Below are positions 59,701-64,000 of a stretch of 64,000 nucleotides of DNA, one piece after another. The number at the start of each line of letters is the position of its first letter. The stretch's first letter is position 1. The stretch lies in assembly GCF_900880625.1 (NCBI RefSeq), contig NZ_CAAHFB010000002.1:84900-148899 (forward strand). The letters run 5' to 3'. Made by a program: the position numbers and the translations under genes. Source of the stretch: Halorhabdus rudnickae (GTDB taxonomy: Archaea > Halobacteriota > Halobacteria > Halobacteriales > Haloarculaceae). The notes below the pieces were generated by a model that saw only the letters and a program-made list of their open reading frames with translations, was not told the DNA's origin and did no database searches.

Positions 59701-60396
59701 CTATTCATCAGCAGTTCCTTCCTCCAAGAGGAGATTCTCGACGGTTTCGAAGTCACTCGTCTTGTAGACTGGAATTCCTGACACGACGATCTCCCGGATA
59801 TCCTCGGTGTATGCCGGGATCGCTTGGACGGCCTCAACATCAATATCGTAGGCATATCGGTCACCATCAAACTCCCTGTCTTCGAGGTCACGGGCAATTG
59901 CATTCGCTTCTCGTTGGCTTTCCGCCCGCCCAGAACGTGTTAGCACCCAGAGATCGATATCGCTTCGTCGGTCAGCCTCGCCCCGAGCCACACTCCCATA
60001 GAGAATGATGCCGACGACGTCGTTGATGTTCTCACGGAGTTCCGTGACCGCAGTTTTGACCGGTTGGTGATACTCTGATTGGGGAATGTGGAGGATTGGA
60101 TCGTCTGGGATAGACAGGCGCTGTCTGTTGATCTGGACAAGTCGCTGGTTGCCTTCGGAAGATTCGACGACCAAGTCATTCGCACTGAGAACGTTCACTG
60201 CTCGTCGGATAGACTGGTGGGGATGACCGACCTGCGCTGCAAGTTCTCGCAGGGAGAAGTCACTGAATCGGTAGTTAGATAAAAACAGAAGGAGGTCGCT
60301 CGTCGCTTTGTGTTTAAATAAATCTGGATCTGAAGGGGGTACTGAAAGAGAAAGAGCCATCATAGATGAATTCGAACTATCCGCTTCGTGGTTCAT
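59701..60396 (-). CDS. MNT-type nucleotidyltransferase with N-terminal winged helix
   Basis: 231 aa. A winged helix (FSLRELAAQVGHPHQSIRRA, VNVLSANDLVVESSEGNQRL) is joined to a minimal nucleotidyltransferase (VVGIILYGSVARGEADRRSD, IDLWVLTRSG: GS...D-x-D). Fusions of this type are widespread in haloarchaea and link HTH-NTase toxin/antitoxin modules into one chain. TATA-like tattataaaa at 60416-60425, 20-29 bp before the start. Confidence 0.75.
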   Translation of the reverse strand: MNHEADSSNSSMMALSLSVPPSDPDLFKHKATSDLLLFLSNYRFSDFSLRELAAQVGHPHQSIRRAVNVLSANDLVVESSEGNQRLVQINRQRLSIPDDPILHIPQSEYHQPVKTAVTELRENINDVVGIILYGSVARGEADRRSDIDLWVLTRSGRAESQREANAIARDLEDREFDGDRYAYDIDVEAVQAIPAYTEDIREIVVSGIPVYKTSDFETVENLLLEEGTADE

Positions 60397-60415
60397 ATGC
60401 CGTATGATAGACCAC

Positions 60416-60425
60416 TATTATAAAA
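60416..60425 (-). promoter_or_regulatory. TATA box of the HTH-nucleotidyltransferase gene
   Basis: ttttataata on the minus strand, 20-29 bp upstream of the ATG at 60396. Confidence 0.5.
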
Positions 60426-60493
60426 ACAATATTCTATTTAGCACCTACCTTTATGCAAATATCACTTTCTTCCTCACGAGCGGGTTACCGTGA

Positions 60494-61968
<1,475 letters not shown>

Positions 61969-62060
61969 GCGGGTGGTCGGTTGGCAGTTACGGCCGTGTC
62001 ACTCCCTTACTTGAACGTTCGCGCGGAATTTAGTGTGTCTGGCCACCATCGACGCTTGCA

Positions 62061-62417
62061 ATGACAAACGCAGCAGTCGTCATCCTGGCAGGAACGGAAT
62101 CACACGCAGACACCGGCCGACTCGTCAATGGCCTCGAAACCGCCAAGGAGTTCGCCCAGACCGAGGGTGACGAGGTCGAGTTGATCTTCGACGGGGCCGG
62201 GACGCAGTGGATCCCCGAACTCGAAGACCCGAAGAACGACTACCATGAACTCTACCAGGCGGTTCGTGAGGAAACGTCGGTCTGTGACTTCTGTGCCGGC
62301 GCGTTCGGGGTCTCGAATGCAGTCGCCGACGCAGGCGTCGTCACGCTGGACGATCACGACGGTCACCCGAGCATTCGCTCGCTGGTAGACGACGACTACG
62401 AGATCATCACGTTCTGA
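62061..62417 (+). CDS. DsrE-family sulfur-relay-like protein
   Basis: 118 aa. AAVVILAGTESHADTGRLVN, GDEVELIFDGAGTQWIPELE, then CDFCAGAFGVSNAVADAGVV. The DsrE fold with a Cys near the second half binds or carries sulfane sulfur in related proteins. It lies between two disulfide reductases and an HxlR gene, so a redox or sulfur stress role is plausible. Start ATG 62061. Confidence 0.7.
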   Translation: MTNAAVVILAGTESHADTGRLVNGLETAKEFAQTEGDEVELIFDGAGTQWIPELEDPKNDYHELYQAVREETSVCDFCAGAFGVSNAVADAGVVTLDDHDGHPSIRSLVDDDYEIITF

Positions 62418-62571
62418 CCACGGCTCGATCGCGTTCTCCGTCCTTCGAGCAGTACTCGCCGGGCGTGATCCGTCAGTTTTCTTCTCCTATTTGAAACTTG
62501 TGGTGGTCCGGACCCCCATTGCTCGCGCGAGCTATATTAAGTAGTCTACCGGTACCATTGTGAGCCACACC

Positions 62572-62955
62572 ATGAGTTCCGACGCGCAGACGGCGACGAG
62601 CGTTCCAGAGCGGACGACGGTGAACGCACCGCGGTTTTTCGAACCCAGCGAGGCGTTCGATAACATCCAGACGGTCACCGGACGGAAGTGGCATCTCCGG
62701 ATCGTCTACCACCTGCTCGAAGACGGTCCGCTGGGATTCAGCGATCTCAAAGGCTCGCTCGACGGGATCTCCTCGAAGATGCTCTCGGAGAGCCTCTCTT
62801 CGCTGGAGGACGAACGTCTCGTCGCCCGCGAGATCGTTAGCGATCAGCCAGTCCGGGTCGAGTATTCACTGACCGATCGCGGCGCAGCACTCGAACCCGC
62901 AGTCGAAGCACTCCTCAGGTGGGACGCCGAGTTCGATCGCGAGGAGGCCAATTGA
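62572..62955 (+). CDS. HxlR-family winged-HTH regulator
   Basis: About 127 aa. AFDNIQTVTGRKWHLRIVYH, LLEDGPLGFSDLKGSLDGIS, SKMLSESLSSLEDERLVARE: HxlR-type winged helix. Such regulators often sense oxidants or metals. The stop precedes the start of the reductase gene (62956) with no gap, so they form an operon. ATG 62572 was chosen over a GTG at 62560. Confidence 0.82.
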   Translation: MSSDAQTATSVPERTTVNAPRFFEPSEAFDNIQTVTGRKWHLRIVYHLLEDGPLGFSDLKGSLDGISSKMLSESLSSLEDERLVAREIVSDQPVRVEYSLTDRGAALEPAVEALLRWDAEFDREEAN

Positions 62956-64000
62956 ATGGTTCACTACGACGTCCTCGTGATCGGCGGTGGGACCGGGAAC
63001 AACGTTGCGGCAGCCGCGGCTGATGCGGGACTGGACACGGCACTGGTCGAGAAGGGACCACTTGGCGGCACCTGTCTCAACCGGGGCTGCAACCCCTCGA
63101 AGATGCTCATTCAGGCTGCCAGTGCTGCCCAGGATGTCCGGGAAGCTGATCGATTTTTCCTCGATGCTTCGCTTGAGGGCGTGGATTTCTCGGCTATCAT
63201 CGCCGACATGGACGAGACGCTCTCGGGACTCGCCGAAGGTATGGAAGAGGCCTACCGCGAGAAGGACGATCTCACGCTATACAATGACGAGGCTGTCTTC
63301 GTGGACGAGCGAACCGTCACGGTCGACGGCGAGCGCGTCAGCGGTGACAAGGTCGTCGTCGCCGCCGGGAGTCGTCCACTCGTGCCGCCGATCGACGGCC
63401 TCGATTCGGTCGAGTATCTCACCAGTCGTGAAGCGCTGTATCTCGACGAACAACCCGAGAGCCTCGTCATCATCGGTGGCGGATATATCGCTGTCGAGTT
63501 GGGCTACTTCTTCGAAACGCTGGGGACAGACGTGCGCATCATCGAATCCGGTGAGACCCTTCTTGGCCGGGAAGATCCCGACGTGAGCGAGACGTTCACC
63601 GATATCGCACGCGATCGTCACGGGGTTCACACCGGGTATCGCGCGACTGCCGTCGAATCGGTAAACGGTTCCGTCCGGGTCACCGCTGAGAGCGAAGACG
63701 ACGACGCGATCACCGTCGAGGGCGAAGAGGTGCTGGTCGCGGCGGGCCGACGACCGAACACGGACACACTCGACGTTGCGGCAGCCGGGATTGAGACGGA
63801 CGACCGCGGGTTCATTCTGACGGATGAACGATTGCAGACCAGTGCGGAGAACGTCTGGGCCCAGGGCGACATCGCGGGTAACGCGATGTTCAAACACTCA
63901 GGCGATTACGAGACGCGCGTCGCGATCGACAATGTCGTCCACGATGCTAACCGGCCGATTGACCTTTCTGCGATGCCCCACGCTGTCTTCACAGAACCAC
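62956..64000 (+). CDS. Flavoprotein disulfide reductase (mercuric reductase/lipoamide dehydrogenase-like), 3' end outside window
   Basis: The ATG at 62956 opens 348 codons to the right edge. YDVLVIGGGTGNNVAAAAAD is the FAD-binding start, [20 protein letters not shown] carries the redox Cys pair, VVVAAGSRPLVPPIDGLDSV the linker and LVIIGGGYIAVELGYFFETL the NAD-binding motif; AQGDIAGNAMFKHSG is the second FAD contact. Without the C-terminus, mercuric reductase (CC end) and lipoamide dehydrogenase cannot be told apart. Cotranscribed with the HxlR gene. Confidence 0.85.
   Translation, partial: MVHYDVLVIGGGTGNNVAAAAADAGLDTALVEKGPLGGTCLNRGCNPSKMLIQAASAAQDVREADRFFLDASLEGVDFSAIIADMDETLSGLAEGMEEAYREKDDLTLYNDEAVFVDERTVTVDGERVSGDKVVVAAGSRPLVPPIDGLDSVEYLTSREALYLDEQPESLVIIGGGYIAVELGYFFETLGTDVRIIESGETLLGREDPDVSETFTDIARDRHGVHTGYRATAVESVNGSVRVTAESEDDDAITVEGEEVLVAAGRRPNTDTLDVAAAGIETDDRGFILTDERLQTSAENVWAQGDIAGNAMFKHSGDYETRVAIDNVVHDANRPIDLSAMPHAVFTEP

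Overview
The window comes from a haloarchaeon (class Halobacteria). Evidence: high G+C, very acidic predicted proteins, an archaeal Orc1/Cdc6 initiator, a TFB transcription factor, an archaeal-type DNA-binding OB-fold protein, Tat-type lipoprotein signals, TATA boxes about 25-30 bp before several starts, and many protein families otherwise known from haloarchaeal plasmids and genomic islands. Together with a replication origin and a conjugative type IV secretion operon this points to a large plasmid, or an integrated plasmid-like conjugative element, with heavy accessory cargo. No tRNA, rRNA or CRISPR array was seen.

Layout. 0-5 kb: broken and accessory genes (frameshifted conserved gene at the left edge, HTH + TumE-like pair, AbiEi remnant, RecQ-type helicase fused to a phosphoribosyltransferase-like domain). 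5-8.2 kb: replication module, orc1/cdc6 flanked by eight copies of a TTACACATCGATGACGGGG-type iteron and an AT-rich stretch. 8.2-13.3 kb: toxin-antitoxin genes of the nucleotidyltransferase type, an SDR oxidoreductase and an IS200/IS605-like remnant. 13.4-29.7 kb: a long run of minus-strand element genes (ArdC-like antirestriction protein, pirin, TGT/DpdA-like DUF6610, DUF932, Mom-like acetyltransferase fold, two DUF6166, several zinc-ribbon proteins, TFB), interrupted by a plus-strand Mrr-type endonuclease. Most of these genes have a leader hairpin with a conserved GAGGGGT loop, and clusters are separated by a 40-bp palindrome TTAACCAACA-N20-22-TGTTGGTTAA that occurs seven times in the window.

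29.9-35.4 kb: the most striking part. A plus-strand operon encodes a small protein starting Met-Gly, an acidic protein, a QueC-like PP-loop enzyme, a CD-NTase (cGAS/DncV-like) and a 2TM/beta-barrel (Cap15-like) effector. It meets, with 4 bp between stop codons, a convergent second CD-NTase plus Cap15-like effector pair. This looks like two minimal CBASS anti-virus systems tail to tail, one joined to QueC/Qat-like (type IV CBASS-like) genes.

36-41 kb: OB-fold DNA-binding protein, PIN/HTH toxin-antitoxin pair, two small zinc or acidic proteins, and a HEPN-domain gene split by a frameshift in a G6 tract. 41.2-55.2 kb: conjugation operon on the minus strand, read from 55 to 41 kb: pilin-like VirB2/TrbC, surface protein, Tat lipoprotein, VirB6/TrbL-like, PrgI/VirB3-like, VirB4, VirD4-like coupling ATPase with an unusual nuclease-like tail, and an AEP-type primase. 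56-60.4 kb: exonuclease VII subunits (XseA with a membrane tail), tyrosine recombinase, PIN toxin-antitoxin pair, MNT-type nucleotidyltransferase with HTH. 60.5-64 kb: two flavoprotein disulfide reductases (the first frameshifted) around a DsrE-like and an HxlR-type regulator gene. The second reductase runs off the right edge.

Functionally the element combines replication (Orc1/Cdc6, primase, OB-fold protein, XseAB, RecQ), transfer (T4SS), protection of entering DNA (ArdC, Mom-like, TGT-like), and defence or maintenance (CBASS pair, QueC module, AbiE, PIN, HEPN, Mrr).
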